Source: Bacteroidota bacterium (GTDB taxonomy: Bacteria > Bacteroidota > Bacteroidia > 2-12-FULL-35-15). From it: a DNA stretch of 64,000 nt. The stretch's first letter is position 1. Each line of letters opens with the position of its first letter. The notes beneath the pieces are model-generated. The model did no database searches, had not been told where the DNA came from, and was given only the letters and a program-made list of their open reading frames with translations. The position numbers and the translations under genes are program-made. The stretch lies in assembly GCA_025963715.1 (NCBI GenBank), contig JAOQAG010000027.1, positions 171,774 through 235,773 of the forward strand, read 5' to 3'. Positions 33,895 through 44,028 of this stretch are shown here, in pieces.

Positions 33895-35649
33895 ATGCGT
33901 TCAAAAAATTTTTCTTTCAGCAGGTTTGCCATCATCCAGATTTTTATGGTTTGGATGTTTTTGTTTTTATATACCTGGAACGATCGCAGAGACCTTATTC
34001 ACAATGATTCGCTGGAATATTACAGCTATATTCCGGCAACGTTCATTTGCGGCGATATTTCACTTGAATTTAAAAACGGGGAGTGTTATGGCAGGTATTG
34101 GCCAAAAATAGCACCCAATGGCGGAAAAGTGATTAAAATGTCGATGGGAATGGCCATTGTCTACACACCGTTTTTTTTGATCGGGCATGCCACAGCGTAT
34201 TTTTTAAACGAATCGATGACCGGCTACACCCCAACCTATCAGCGGGCATTGGCGCTCGGGAGCTTGTTTTACCTGATCTTGGGCTTTGTTTATCTGCGAA
34301 AGCTGTTGCTCAATTATTTCGATGATACCGTAACTGGCATTGTGATCCTGCTGCTTTATTTTGCAACCAATTTATTTTATTACTCTACCTGGGACATGCT
34401 TATGCCGCATGCATTCCTGTTCAGCTTCATCAGCATCTTTCTCTACCTGGTCCATAAATTTTACCAATCGCCCACTAAAAAAACGGTGATAGCCGCTGGG
34501 CTTTTGCTGGGGCTGATGGCGCTCATGCGGCCCACCATGATCTTATTGTTTTTAGTACCCGCGCTGTTTGGCATCGGAAGTATAAAAGAGCTGAGAGAGC
34601 GGATACAGTTTTTTCTTAAAAATAAAATATACCTCATTTTATTTGCTGCCGCCTTTATTTTACCATGGATCCCCCAGTTTATTTATTGGAAATATGTGAC
34701 CGGCAACTGGATGTTTTATTCTTATATCGGCGAACGGTTTTATTTCCTGAAATCGCATATCCGTGAAGGGCTTTTTAGTTACAGGAAAGGATGGTTTGTA
34801 TACACGCCGGTAATGTTCATTGCCCTGTTTGGCTTTTTTAAGATCAGGAAGTACTGTAAAGATTTTGCCTTGCCTTTTTTGATCATTGTGCCTTTGTTTG
34901 TTTACGTCACACTCAGCTGGTGGTGCTGGTGGTACGGAGGTTCTTTCGGGCAGCGCCCGTTTGTGGATCTATACGGGATCATGGCATTTCCGTTGGCGAT
35001 TGTTGTGAGCTGGATCTTAAAGCTCAAACGCGTCCGCCTGTTTGGAATGGTTGTTATGCAGCTGTTGATCGTGTTAAATGTGTTCCAGAGCTGGCAGAGT
35101 GAAACCGGGATGATCCATTATGAAGCCATGACAAAAGAAGCGTACTGGGATCTATTTGGTCAAACGACCGTTCCGCCCGGGTTTTATGACCTGCTTTTAT
35201 CGCCCAATAGTTACAGGGCGCATTCCGGATTACCGGAGCGGATCCGTCTTAGTGATGTTGAGCTTACGCGGCAAAATATCAAAGCATGCAACGGTAAATT
35301 TTTGAAAACAGAAAACGCCGAAGGCACATTGCTGATCGCGGATAAAGAAAATATAGAAGAGGGAGAAGCCTTTACCATCAAGCATTTGGAAGGAGACAAG
35401 GTAATATTGCTTGGGGAAAATCATAAATATGCAGACATAGATGTTGCTTCCGGCAATGCATTGCGATTTATAAAAACCAATCCGGCAGAAGCCGCCGTTT
35501 TTTCAATGAAGATCGATTACCGGAATGTGATGTGTTTAAAAGCCGCCACCAATAATTATGTAAACGTTGATCCCGGTAATTCACGTATTGTTGTGAATTC
35601 GCCGATACGGAGCAGGGCAGCATTGTTTCAGCTTATTTCAACAGAGTAG
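33895..35649 (+). CDS. GT-C glycosyltransferase with C-terminal fascin-like trefoil
   Basis: I chose ATG 33895 because an earlier frame start at 33817 would overlap the upstream lipoprotein and add a polar stretch. The 584-residue protein has the first-loop motif HNDSLEYYSYIPATFI and the loop APNGGKVIKMSMG. It has about ten membrane segments and the motif SWWCWWYGGSFGQRPFVDLY, shared with the genes at 35.7 and 44.0 kb. From about residue 455 a soluble trefoil follows (IKACNGKFLKTENAEGTLLI). It is probably an inner-membrane polyprenyl-phosphate sugar transferase with an external glycan-binding domain. Confidence 0.82.
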   Translation: MRSKNFSFSRFAIIQIFMVWMFLFLYTWNDRRDLIHNDSLEYYSYIPATFICGDISLEFKNGECYGRYWPKIAPNGGKVIKMSMGMAIVYTPFFLIGHATAYFLNESMTGYTPTYQRALALGSLFYLILGFVYLRKLLLNYFDDTVTGIVILLLYFATNLFYYSTWDMLMPHAFLFSFISIFLYLVHKFYQSPTKKTVIAAGLLLGLMALMRPTMILLFLVPALFGIGSIKELRERIQFFLKNKIYLILFAAAFILPWIPQFIYWKYVTGNWMFYSYIGERFYFLKSHIREGLFSYRKGWFVYTPVMFIALFGFFKIRKYCKDFALPFLIIVPLFVYVTLSWWCWWYGGSFGQRPFVDLYGIMAFPLAIVVSWILKLKRVRLFGMVVMQLLIVLNVFQSWQSETGMIHYEAMTKEAYWDLFGQTTVPPGFYDLLLSPNSYRAHSGLPERIRLSDVELTRQNIKACNGKFLKTENAEGTLLIADKENIEEGEAFTIKHLEGDKVILLGENHKYADIDVASGNALRFIKTNPAEAAVFSMKIDYRNVMCLKAATNNYVNVDPGNSRIVVNSPIRSRAALFQLISTE

Positions 35650-35666
35650 AAACAAAAAATTTAAAA

Positions 35667-35674
35667 TACTTTTG
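35667..35674 (+). promoter_or_regulatory. putative -7 element (TACTTTTG)
   Basis: It matches TAnnTTTG and lies 34 bp before the TTG start codon of the following GT-C gene. A short GTAAGTACCTTAC dyad follows. Confidence 0.35.
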
Positions 35675-35708
35675 TAAGTACCTTACAACGATTTAATCAT
35701 TTTACACA

Positions 35709-37418
35709 TTGAAGCTCATCGGCAAATTAAAGTTTTTTACAGGCGAACTCCTCCTCATTTTTGCCCTTCTGTTCTCCATCAATAATTATTTTGGGAGAAA
35801 CAACGAGCAGATCAAAGCGGATGGAGCGGGCTATTACGACTATCTTCCATCTGTTTTTATATACGGCGATCTTCCAAAGGCAGGGGATAAAACAGTTTCG
35901 GAGCGTGTGGATAAAAGAGGAGTTTATGTTTCGTATAAAAATCACCGGCTGAATAAATACCCCTGCGGCGTTTCTGTTTTAGTGTTCCCGTTTTTTGTAT
36001 ATGCCCACCTTACCGCTCCAATGCAGGGATTTGCCAACGATGGATTTTCGCAGCCGTACCAGGATGCGGTTTTTTATGCAGCTATTTTTTATTTATTTAT
36101 TTCACTCTTTTTTTTAAAACGGCTCCTGCTTTTTTATACCGATTCCCGCGCGTCTGTATTTTTGATCCAATGCCTGGTGGTGTTCTCTACTTCCATGATC
36201 AGTTATGTATATTACGATGCCGCTTTTAGCCACGTCTATTCATTTTTTGCGATCACCACATTTCTCTATTTTGTGAAAAAGTATTTTGCAGATAAAAAGC
36301 CGGTTGATTTTTTATGGGCCTGTGCATTCTTTGGATTGGTCATTATTTTGCGCCAGGTAAATGTGATCGTTTTGTTCTTTGTTCCTTTCCTTGCGGGATC
36401 TGCAGCGGCGTTAAAAGAAAACGTGAGCGCTATCTGGAAAAACAAGGGAATGTTGGCCAAAGGTATTTTACTGGTAGTTGCACTCTTTTGCTTACAGGTA
36501 TATTTCTGGCACCGGCAAACCGGCGAGTGCGTGGTGTTCTCCTACCAGGGCGAATCGTTCAATTTTTTAAAGCCCGCTTTTTCTGATATTTTATTCAGCT
36601 ATAAAAAAGGATTGTTTGTGTACACACCCGTTTTTTTTGTGGCGCTATTCGGTTTGTTCCTCTACATCAGAAAAAAACAATTCTACTTATTTTTTTCCTG
36701 GCTGTTGTTCTTCGTCCTCTTAACATATATCCTTTCATCGTGGTGGTGTTGGTGGTATGGCTGCAGTTATGGGTTGCGGGCGTATGTAGATTTTTACGCC
36801 ATTTTTTGCATTCTGCTGGCCGTATTGCTGGATATAAAAAAGTGGTTGAAAGCTGTTCTTGTTTCCTTGTTGCTGCTTACGGTTCCTGTAAATATGATCC
36901 AGACCTGGCAATACAAAAGGTATATCCTTGATTGGGAGAATATGGACAAACAAAAATACTGGTCGGTTTTTTTAAGAACAGCCGACCGTTTCAAAGGACT
37001 TGTTTGGAAAAAAGAGTTTAAATTGGATGATCAGCATTCAAAAAAAGTATACACATCTTCTATAAGCAATAAACAAGTTCCGGAAATGGCTGCAGCAGAA
37101 GTGTATTCAGAAAATGTAGCATTTACAGATGCAAACATCGTGCAGGTACATTTCGAAAATCAGTTTTTATCTTCAGACAATGCATACATAGAGCTTTGGA
37201 TCATCAACCCGGAAAACGGGGCTGTAGTATATAACAGCAATGTTCCGCTAATCCACTTCTCTGAAAAAGGTCTGAACCAGCAGCAGGCAGGAGTTTATAA
37301 TTTCGAAGTGCCGCCATTCCCTCATGAATACCAGAAAGTGATCCTGAAAGTGAATGCAAAAACAAACAGCGAAGAGCTGAAAAACCTGCAGGTAAGCTAT
37401 TTTATTTACAAGCAATAA
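35709..37418 (+). CDS. GT-C glycosyltransferase, paralogue without trefoil (TTG start)
   Basis: This 569-residue protein seems to start at TTG 35709. The next Met is far inside conserved sequence, and the TTG gives a short N-terminus before the first membrane helix. It has the loop motif KADGAGYYDYLPSVFIYGD and the family motif SSWWCWWYGCSYGLRAYVDFY. Unlike its paralogues at 33.9 and 44.0 kb, its C-terminal ~140 residues form a different beta-rich domain (AYIELWIINPENGAVVYNS...FEVPPFPHEYQKVILKV). Likely role: transfer of lipid-linked sugar. Confidence 0.8.
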   Translation: MKLIGKLKFFTGELLLIFALLFSINNYFGRNNEQIKADGAGYYDYLPSVFIYGDLPKAGDKTVSERVDKRGVYVSYKNHRLNKYPCGVSVLVFPFFVYAHLTAPMQGFANDGFSQPYQDAVFYAAIFYLFISLFFLKRLLLFYTDSRASVFLIQCLVVFSTSMISYVYYDAAFSHVYSFFAITTFLYFVKKYFADKKPVDFLWACAFFGLVIILRQVNVIVLFFVPFLAGSAAALKENVSAIWKNKGMLAKGILLVVALFCLQVYFWHRQTGECVVFSYQGESFNFLKPAFSDILFSYKKGLFVYTPVFFVALFGLFLYIRKKQFYLFFSWLLFFVLLTYILSSWWCWWYGCSYGLRAYVDFYAIFCILLAVLLDIKKWLKAVLVSLLLLTVPVNMIQTWQYKRYILDWENMDKQKYWSVFLRTADRFKGLVWKKEFKLDDQHSKKVYTSSISNKQVPEMAAAEVYSENVAFTDANIVQVHFENQFLSSDNAYIELWIINPENGAVVYNSNVPLIHFSEKGLNQQQAGVYNFEVPPFPHEYQKVILKVNAKTNSEELKNLQVSYFIYKQ

Positions 37419-37451
37419 ACAAGCAGCTGGTCCAGCAGCCTGCAATAAAAT

Positions 37452-39407
37452 TTATTGCTTCGGGCCGAGATAATCGATCTCCAAATCATCCACATAAAAC
37501 TCTTTTTTGGCTTTGTTCCAGATGTAAAGTTTTAGGGTGTTCCCGTTTTTCAAAAGATCGCTGCCAATTAAAAAATTAGCCGTGGTCAGCTTCCAGGAGC
37601 TTGTATCTGTATCGCTTATTTTGGTTGCATCTATTGCCAGTCCTGTCCAATAAAGGCTTTTGCCATCTTTATCATCAACTGACGCCACCATCAATGCATC
37701 TTTATAATTATCCGGATCACCGGAAATTTTTGCCTGGAAACCAATGCGTTTTACTTTTGAAGCAACAGCAAGCGTGTCAGCCATTTTTTTAATGGTAGCA
37801 CTGTACTCGTTTTTTGCCGAAAGCTTGCTGCTTGTTTTTCCTGAATACGCTTTTTCTGTGCTGGAAGTTGTGGCATTGTCCACAGAGCCCACATTCTGTT
37901 CAAGATCAAACAGCTCGTGGCGCAATGATACCGGCCGCCTGGAAGGATCTGTTTTCATAAAAACATAGATTTCGAAAAAATACCCGCCCAATACTTTAAA
38001 AGGTTCCTTTGGCTTAAATGATTTCACAAACTCAAAATTGGGATCATTCAGCATCCTGTCAATCGGGATCCGGCATTCGTTTGGTCCAAAATGCGCGTCC
38101 CAGATCACGATCGTACTGTCCGGCACAGCATCTATGCCCCAGGTTTTAATCGTTGGATACAGGCTCCACAATTCCTCCACCTTTTTACTGTCAAACGGAT
38201 CCACATCCAGTACATGAGCAAAATAAGGATATAAATAATATACTTTTTTACTGGTAAATACAGTCGTTTTATACCAGTCGCCCGCTTCTTTTACCAGCGC
38301 TTGTTCCTGGTCGGGCCGATACGGATAATAGTCATGCTGAAAAGGGCTGGCAACAACAAAAAACAGCAGCACGGGAATGATGATGTACTGGAGGAAAGCC
38401 AGTCGTTTGAACAGCGGTTTGGTGATCAGGTCGAATCCGCGCAGGCAAATAAGTGCCGAACAGGGGATTACAGCAGCAACCACCCTTAGCAGACCCAACG
38501 AGCCGACAATGCCTTTCCACCAGAAAATGGAATGTGCCACAAAATAAAGAATGAAAGATCCGTAAACGAGGATCAGCTCTTCCGGCAGGAATGATTCTTC
38601 GGGAGTTTCTTCCTGTTGTTTTTTGTTGGGGATCAATTTAAAAAGAATGGCGAGGCATCCGATAATGAACAATACGCCGAGGCAGGTGCCCCAGATAAAA
38701 TCATGATTGTTTACAAAGTGAAGCAGCTCTCCGTGTCCGTACAAGTCGGAATTGATACCGGTATAAGGATTTTGATTTTTCACCCAAAAAAGATCTTTGT
38801 AATAAAAACTGCCGACAATGCTGTAAAACACCGTTCCGAAAGCGAGCAGTAGACTGTACCAGAATTTTTTCCTGTAAAGCAGGATGATAAAAAACAGGGG
38901 TAAAAGTAAATTGCCTTCTGATCTTACAAAAGGTAAAAAAGAGATCAGGACGGTGCCCCAAAAGAATTTTTTTTCGGTAAACAGAAAAATGGAGCAGATC
39001 AGCACAAACCCAAAGAAAGGCTCAGTTAAGCCGCTATTCAAAGTTGGGAAATAACAAGGTGTGAAAAACAAAAACGGGATTACCAGCAGCGGATATTGCA
39101 GCTTAAATTTTTTGGCAAGGCCAAAACACATCCACGCTGAAAAGGCGGCGCACAGAATGTTAAACGCATTTACACCAATCAATCCGAATTGGGAAAAGGG
39201 AGAGCTGATGATCGTAAAAAAAGGTTTCCCCCAGCTATACAGCAGCTGTGCCGGATGTTTCCAGGAATAGCGCGACACCAGGTAATGACGGATGCCATCA
39301 CCGGCATCAAAAGTTACATCTGCGGTATATGCAATGTAAAAGAAAAGAATGCAAAGTATCGCCAGCAGCGGAAAAACCAGTTTTTTATTGTTCAGAAAGT
39401 TTAGCAT
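37452..39407 (-). CDS. GT-C glycosyltransferase with C-terminal jelly-roll-like domain
   Basis: This 651-residue protein has the loop motif TFDAGDGIRHYLVSRY and roughly ten membrane segments. From about residue 490 it carries a domain with FDLEQNV, KAYSGKTSSKLS and KLYIWNKAKKEFYVDDLEIDY. That domain is shared with the VCBS proteins and the 188-residue lipoprotein. It starts 10 bp after the GH16-like lipoprotein stop, making a three-gene minus-strand operon (VCBS, GH16, GT-C). The link of synthesis and surface genes in one transcript supports a common pathway. Confidence 0.82.
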   Translation of the reverse strand: MLNFLNNKKLVFPLLAILCILFFYIAYTADVTFDAGDGIRHYLVSRYSWKHPAQLLYSWGKPFFTIISSPFSQFGLIGVNAFNILCAAFSAWMCFGLAKKFKLQYPLLVIPFLFFTPCYFPTLNSGLTEPFFGFVLICSIFLFTEKKFFWGTVLISFLPFVRSEGNLLLPLFFIILLYRKKFWYSLLLAFGTVFYSIVGSFYYKDLFWVKNQNPYTGINSDLYGHGELLHFVNNHDFIWGTCLGVLFIIGCLAILFKLIPNKKQQEETPEESFLPEELILVYGSFILYFVAHSIFWWKGIVGSLGLLRVVAAVIPCSALICLRGFDLITKPLFKRLAFLQYIIIPVLLFFVVASPFQHDYYPYRPDQEQALVKEAGDWYKTTVFTSKKVYYLYPYFAHVLDVDPFDSKKVEELWSLYPTIKTWGIDAVPDSTIVIWDAHFGPNECRIPIDRMLNDPNFEFVKSFKPKEPFKVLGGYFFEIYVFMKTDPSRRPVSLRHELFDLEQNVGSVDNATTSSTEKAYSGKTSSKLSAKNEYSATIKKMADTLAVASKVKRIGFQAKISGDPDNYKDALMVASVDDKDGKSLYWTGLAIDATKISDTDTSSWKLTTANFLIGSDLLKNGNTLKLYIWNKAKKEFYVDDLEIDYLGPKQ

Positions 39408-39417
39408 AAATAATTAA

Positions 39418-41385
39418 TTATTCGATTGTTAGATCATACACTTCTCCAAAAATATCATTTAAGGGAAAAGGAATATTGTCCTGTGAATACGGCGCGCCGG
39501 GCCACCATTTTGTATTATGATATTCCTGTGTGATGATCAGCAGCATCTGGTTATTTGGAATGGAAGTAATTTCATCATTCATATAACCCACCACGCGCAT
39601 TTTATCCGGCTCCGGCCCGATGCGCCAGATGATCTCTGTTGGGCGCCAGTCGATCTCAAAATAAAAATAGTTGGATTGGAACAATTCATCATCGCTTTCC
39701 AGTTTTTTCTCCGTAAGGGCCCTATACCAATGATCCCAGCGGTGTGTATAAAAAGTATTTCCTTCATACGTAAGCGGGTTACAACCAACGCCGAATTTTT
39801 TTGGTTCGCGGCAAGCCATGTCCCAGTTGGTGCAGGCAACAGTAATATCATCATTATTATTTACGATCTCATCCGGAAACGGAACGTTCCATTTTTTCAG
39901 ATCCCGGCTATTATCAAGGGGATTTTTATAGATCGGCGGAAACGTATTTTCCGGGCAATACGGCGGCGTTTTCAGGATCTCAAAATCGATCTCGGAGTAA
40001 TCGATAGCGGGAACACGCTTATCATCTCTTCCACCCCAATAGGTTTCCATATAACCTTCGTTATTACAATTCCTGCGGTAGTTCCATTTTCCGCCACCCT
40101 GGGTGATCAGCCAAATGGCATTTGTTAAGCCGTTCCACACGCCGTTTTTATTCAGCAGCTCGGTCATTTTTACTTTTACACGGTACTTTCCATAGGTAAG
40201 CCCCTGGCGGGTAATGATTCCCACACTTTCTTTTTTCCAGTCGCCAAACGTTGTTTTTGGATTTTTGATCACGATCTTTTTATTGGCCGAATCAGAAAAA
40301 ACAGTTTGGCAGGGATGGTCTTTTGCTGTGCGGATATAGGTTGGAATAAGCTCATCTTTCTGATAAAAATTTTTATTCCAGTTGTAATCCAGTTTGGAAT
40401 AATTATCCTTTATCACATCTCCGATCACCGGAATGTTATACATTTTGGTGGATGCATCCACATAATCTATAAACTGCTGAAAAGGCGCGCTTTGAAAAAG
40501 CTCCGGACTTTGCCCGCAGGAAGAGCAATACGAAGATTTATCGGCCGGGTTTGGGAAAAAATAATCGCTGATATAAACGCCGGAACCAAGATTGGGCTGT
40601 GCAGTTACTTTTAATGTATAATCAGATTTTTGTACAACGGAACTTTTAAGATCTTTTCCGGCATCAAACAAAAAATAATAATATGGATTTGCAAAATGAT
40701 CTTTATTTTTCTGATGGATGTTTTGAATGTAAGTCGGAATATTTTTCAAATCCTCTTCTGTGGAAACAACCAGTAAAAAACTATAATTACCTACACGTGG
40801 ATTCCGCTTCCATCGGTTGTTCTGGCCGTTCTCCGAATACCGTTCTTCCGCGCGCGGATTCCCAACAATGCGGAAATAATCTTTTACCTGGTGAAAAGTA
40901 TTGTCTGCCGGAATTTGTTCGGTTTGCTTAAAGGATTGTGTGATGTCCTCCCAGGAGCCATAAAAATTTTCTTCGGCAAAAGGATGTTCTTTGTGCGTGG
41001 AATCATCCTGCTCGGGAAACTTATAACTTTCGTTCTGATAATATATTTTGTAATAAAATTTTTTGGTGCTGGCAGAAGTATTTTTCAGATCAAAGCTTAA
41101 AAAAAACACGCCGTCCTTTACCTGTTTAACGGTGGGGATTGTAAAGCCATCAACGGAATTTACATAATCTAAAAAAATAGTTTTTTGTTTTGCGCTGTCC
41201 GTCTGCCAGTTGGCAACAGGATTAAAATTTTGTATGCAAAAATCGTTACAGCTCAATGCCGCCGCTTCCGGCTGCGGATCTTTTGTTTTACAGCTTTGCA
41301 ACAAAAACGCTGCGAAGGCAAAACAAAAAAACAGGCGGCAGGCAAAAAAACAATTTTTATGTGTGAACATTTTCATGCGGATCAT
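39418..41385 (-). CDS. GH16-like lipoprotein, copy 1
   Basis: This 655-residue protein has a lipoprotein signal (FLLQSC, Cys 32). The N-terminal ~350 residues are unrecognised and Cys-containing. The C-terminal ~285 residues look like a GH16 domain. The motif YSEIDFEIL (E465, D467, E469) fits the GH16 catalytic pattern ExDxE, with YGKYRVKVKMTELL and YFYFEIDWRPTEIIWRIG where that fold has its edge strands. GH16 enzymes cleave or remodel beta-glucans and galactans. Its start codon overlaps the VCBS gene stop (ATGA), implying coupled translation. A close paralogue lies at 46.6-48.6 kb. Confidence 0.8.
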   Translation of the reverse strand: MIRMKMFTHKNCFFACRLFFCFAFAAFLLQSCKTKDPQPEAAALSCNDFCIQNFNPVANWQTDSAKQKTIFLDYVNSVDGFTIPTVKQVKDGVFFLSFDLKNTSASTKKFYYKIYYQNESYKFPEQDDSTHKEHPFAEENFYGSWEDITQSFKQTEQIPADNTFHQVKDYFRIVGNPRAEERYSENGQNNRWKRNPRVGNYSFLLVVSTEEDLKNIPTYIQNIHQKNKDHFANPYYYFLFDAGKDLKSSVVQKSDYTLKVTAQPNLGSGVYISDYFFPNPADKSSYCSSCGQSPELFQSAPFQQFIDYVDASTKMYNIPVIGDVIKDNYSKLDYNWNKNFYQKDELIPTYIRTAKDHPCQTVFSDSANKKIVIKNPKTTFGDWKKESVGIITRQGLTYGKYRVKVKMTELLNKNGVWNGLTNAIWLITQGGGKWNYRRNCNNEGYMETYWGGRDDKRVPAIDYSEIDFEILKTPPYCPENTFPPIYKNPLDNSRDLKKWNVPFPDEIVNNNDDITVACTNWDMACREPKKFGVGCNPLTYEGNTFYTHRWDHWYRALTEKKLESDDELFQSNYFYFEIDWRPTEIIWRIGPEPDKMRVVGYMNDEITSIPNNQMLLIITQEYHNTKWWPGAPYSQDNIPFPLNDIFGEVYDLTIE

Positions 41386-43763
41386 TTAATAAAATATAAT
41401 TGAGTGCTGTTTGGCAGTGCTGTTGAATTTTCATACTCACTGCAGTCGATGCCATTAAAATTACTGTCGGAGCAATTCCGCATCATTACTAATAAAGCGG
41501 TGTTTTCGCGACTTATAAAATTACCGGCAACAAGTTTCACAAACTCGTAATATTTTGGATTGTGATCAGCCGGATAACCTTTAAAATCAACGGTGTTGGC
41601 AATATACAAGCCTTGCGCATCCGCATCTACCAATTTAAGATCAAATCTCCAGCTGCTGTTGAGGCTTAGAAATTCCTGCTGAGGATCGTCATCAAAATTA
41701 CCGACAAAACAGGAATTATCTTTTCCAAATAAAAGCCCTGTTGCCACTTCCGGATCGATCTGTTGTTGTTCAAAGGATTTGTGCGCAATGTTAAATTCGA
41801 AAGCAGCATACTCCTGTTTTTTATCTGTTTTATTCATCCGGGAAGCAAAGAGAATGTCGTTTTGTTTGTCGGAATAAAAATGCCCCGCAACGGTTTTGCT
41901 GTTGTTTATATCAAAAAATGTTGGGTCCAGTTTATTGGAAGCATTGCTGCGTGCATAGGCGCTCCATTTTTTATCTGCAGAAAACTGGTAAATCCCCCAT
42001 TCGCCGTTTGCTGCATTCACGATCAACAAATCCTTTTTGCGATCGCCCGAAAAATCAGCAGTAATAAACTGGTCGTTTTCCGATAAGGCCCAGTTTGTAA
42101 AAACATCCCCGGTTCCTTTCCAGGACGAAACCGGTGTTAATTTATTTCCGGAAGTACAGTTTACCTCGCTGGTAAAAGAGATCATCTCCGCTTTCTTCTC
42201 TTTTTTATTGATCATCAAAAGATCGTCGGTACCGTTGTTATCAAAATCGGCCACCATTTTATCAGGGTAATTTTTCCCGGAAAAAAAGGTATTGAGATTT
42301 CCTGTAAGGGAAATAAATTTGGATTGCCCGGAACAATAACCATAAAGTGCAATATCATTTTTACTGATCTGCAGTACTTCATCGAGGTGTTCCTTGTCAG
42401 CACCAAAATCGCCTACCATAAACTCATCTGCAGGAGCAAAATCGGCAGTATTTGATATGCCGGGAAGCAGGTACGTGCTGTTATTATTGCCGATCTCTTT
42501 TTTGTTAAACAAGAAAGGAATAAAAGGCGGTTTGTTTCTTTCGGCAGAAAACTGTTTGTTATAAATAACATCCGGATCCATGCCGGAGTTGTTGCCTCTG
42601 CGGTCGTTTTCTTCGCCATAAACAATTTCGAGATCGTCCATCAGCAATTCTGTTTTTCCTTTGTTCAACAGGTCAACAGCAATAAAATCATCCAGCGAAA
42701 GCTCTTCATACGGCAGCTTTACGAGGCAATTGATCTTTGTCCATTTATTTTTTGGAAGCAATTTGCCATTGATGATCTGTCCTTCCGAGAACAAGGTATC
42801 CTGTTTTTCATTTACAATAATCGCCTCGAGCGCAACAACGGCGCTATCCACCAATGGATACACCCATACGCTGGCACATACTTTTTTAACCGGTTCGGTA
42901 CAAAATTCGCCGATTTGTTTTACAACAGCGGGGCTGTGCAGCTGTTCACTTCCAATGCTGCAGGACGTTTTTCCGGAATGCGCAATGCCTTCTTCAATCC
43001 CTTGTGTATTGATAACATCGGGTTGAGGTGTTTCAAAATCATAAAAAAAGTTGGTGTTAAAACGCTGTAGGCCAACGGTGGAATCAATGGCTTTGTTTCC
43101 ATTGTAGGTAATGGAAATATCGTCGATATAAAAATTCTTTTTCTCTTTGTTCCAGGGATAAAATTTCAGGGTGTATTCGGGATTAATCGCTTCCGGTTTC
43201 ACGCCGAATGTCATGCGGATGGTCACCCATTCATTTCTCTTAGAGCTGGCAATGGGTTTAAACGCCCAGGAGATATTTTTTCCATCCGGCGCATCAATCG
43301 AAAGCACATATTCCGCATCGTTTACATCCGGTTCCATCCAGCACTTGAGCTCCACCTGTATTGTCTTCAGCTTTTCGTAGGATGGAATGTCCTTCATTTT
43401 TTTTAGGACGGTGTAACCATACTCCATTTCTTTTGATAGTTTGGAGCTTTTAGTGCCCGAAAATGCTTTTTCGGAAGTAAGGGATTTGTCGTTAGTTTCG
43501 TTTTCAATGTTAAAAAACTCTGTACCCAGTGGTAAACGGGAGGAATATGTTTTCTTTTTCAGATCGGCAAATAAATGAGTGTTTTGAGAAGCGAAAGAGT
43601 TTTTGATCTTCGGATAAAAAACAGCAGAAAGTCCCAGCAGGATCAGCAAAAAAGAAAGGGTGATCCTGGTTTTCTTTTTTGTTGCCGGACGAATGATCAT
43701 TCCAATAATGAAAAGGATGCTAATTGAAAAAAAGACGATCAAAAGAGGGGAGTGAAAAAACAT
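41382..43763 (-). CDS. membrane-anchored VCBS/FG-GAP protein with two jelly-roll-like modules, copy 1
   Basis: This 793-residue protein has two N-terminal membrane helices (about 7-24 and 33-50). Two related modules follow (about 83-220 and 241-383), each with a SEKAFSGTKSSKLS-like start and a KFYPWNKEKKNFYIDDISITY-like end. Then come FG-GAP/VCBS repeats from about 445 with calcium-type DxDxxG loops (ADFDNNGTDDLLMIN, ADFSGDRKKDLLIVN). It is probably a surface or periplasmic glycan-binding partner of the coupled GH16-like lipoprotein, with which it overlaps by 4 bp. Confidence 0.8.
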   Translation of the reverse strand: MFFHSPLLIVFFSISILFIIGMIIRPATKKKTRITLSFLLILLGLSAVFYPKIKNSFASQNTHLFADLKKKTYSSRLPLGTEFFNIENETNDKSLTSEKAFSGTKSSKLSKEMEYGYTVLKKMKDIPSYEKLKTIQVELKCWMEPDVNDAEYVLSIDAPDGKNISWAFKPIASSKRNEWVTIRMTFGVKPEAINPEYTLKFYPWNKEKKNFYIDDISITYNGNKAIDSTVGLQRFNTNFFYDFETPQPDVINTQGIEEGIAHSGKTSCSIGSEQLHSPAVVKQIGEFCTEPVKKVCASVWVYPLVDSAVVALEAIIVNEKQDTLFSEGQIINGKLLPKNKWTKINCLVKLPYEELSLDDFIAVDLLNKGKTELLMDDLEIVYGEENDRRGNNSGMDPDVIYNKQFSAERNKPPFIPFLFNKKEIGNNNSTYLLPGISNTADFAPADEFMVGDFGADKEHLDEVLQISKNDIALYGYCSGQSKFISLTGNLNTFFSGKNYPDKMVADFDNNGTDDLLMINKKEKKAEMISFTSEVNCTSGNKLTPVSSWKGTGDVFTNWALSENDQFITADFSGDRKKDLLIVNAANGEWGIYQFSADKKWSAYARSNASNKLDPTFFDINNSKTVAGHFYSDKQNDILFASRMNKTDKKQEYAAFEFNIAHKSFEQQQIDPEVATGLLFGKDNSCFVGNFDDDPQQEFLSLNSSWRFDLKLVDADAQGLYIANTVDFKGYPADHNPKYYEFVKLVAGNFISRENTALLVMMRNCSDSNFNGIDCSEYENSTALPNSTQLYFIK

Positions 43764-43829
43764 CAGATCATTTCAGGGTTTAGTTCTAAAGGCATTTAAG
43801 CAATAAAAATACGCGATTTAATTCTGACC

Positions 43830-43837
43830 CAAATATA
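43830..43837 (-). promoter_or_regulatory. putative -7 element for the VCBS-GH16-GT-C operon (TATATTTG)
   Basis: It is a perfect TAnnTTTG match on the minus strand 67 bp before the VCBS gene start. The 265-bp divergent region to the next plus-strand gene has no other clear element. Confidence 0.4.
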
Positions 43838-44028
43838 GCAAATAAAGTTCCTTTGACGATTGATTTTTCTTAATCAGCGGCAATTAAAATACGCAGGGAA
43901 AATACCGGAGAGCCCGATCGGTAAACGGCCGCACACAAATTTTATTAAAACAGAATTATAAAATGTAAATTTATCCGGAATTCATATTCGCTTTTTTGAT
44001 ATTGAAGCGAAAAAAATCCGCATGTTGT

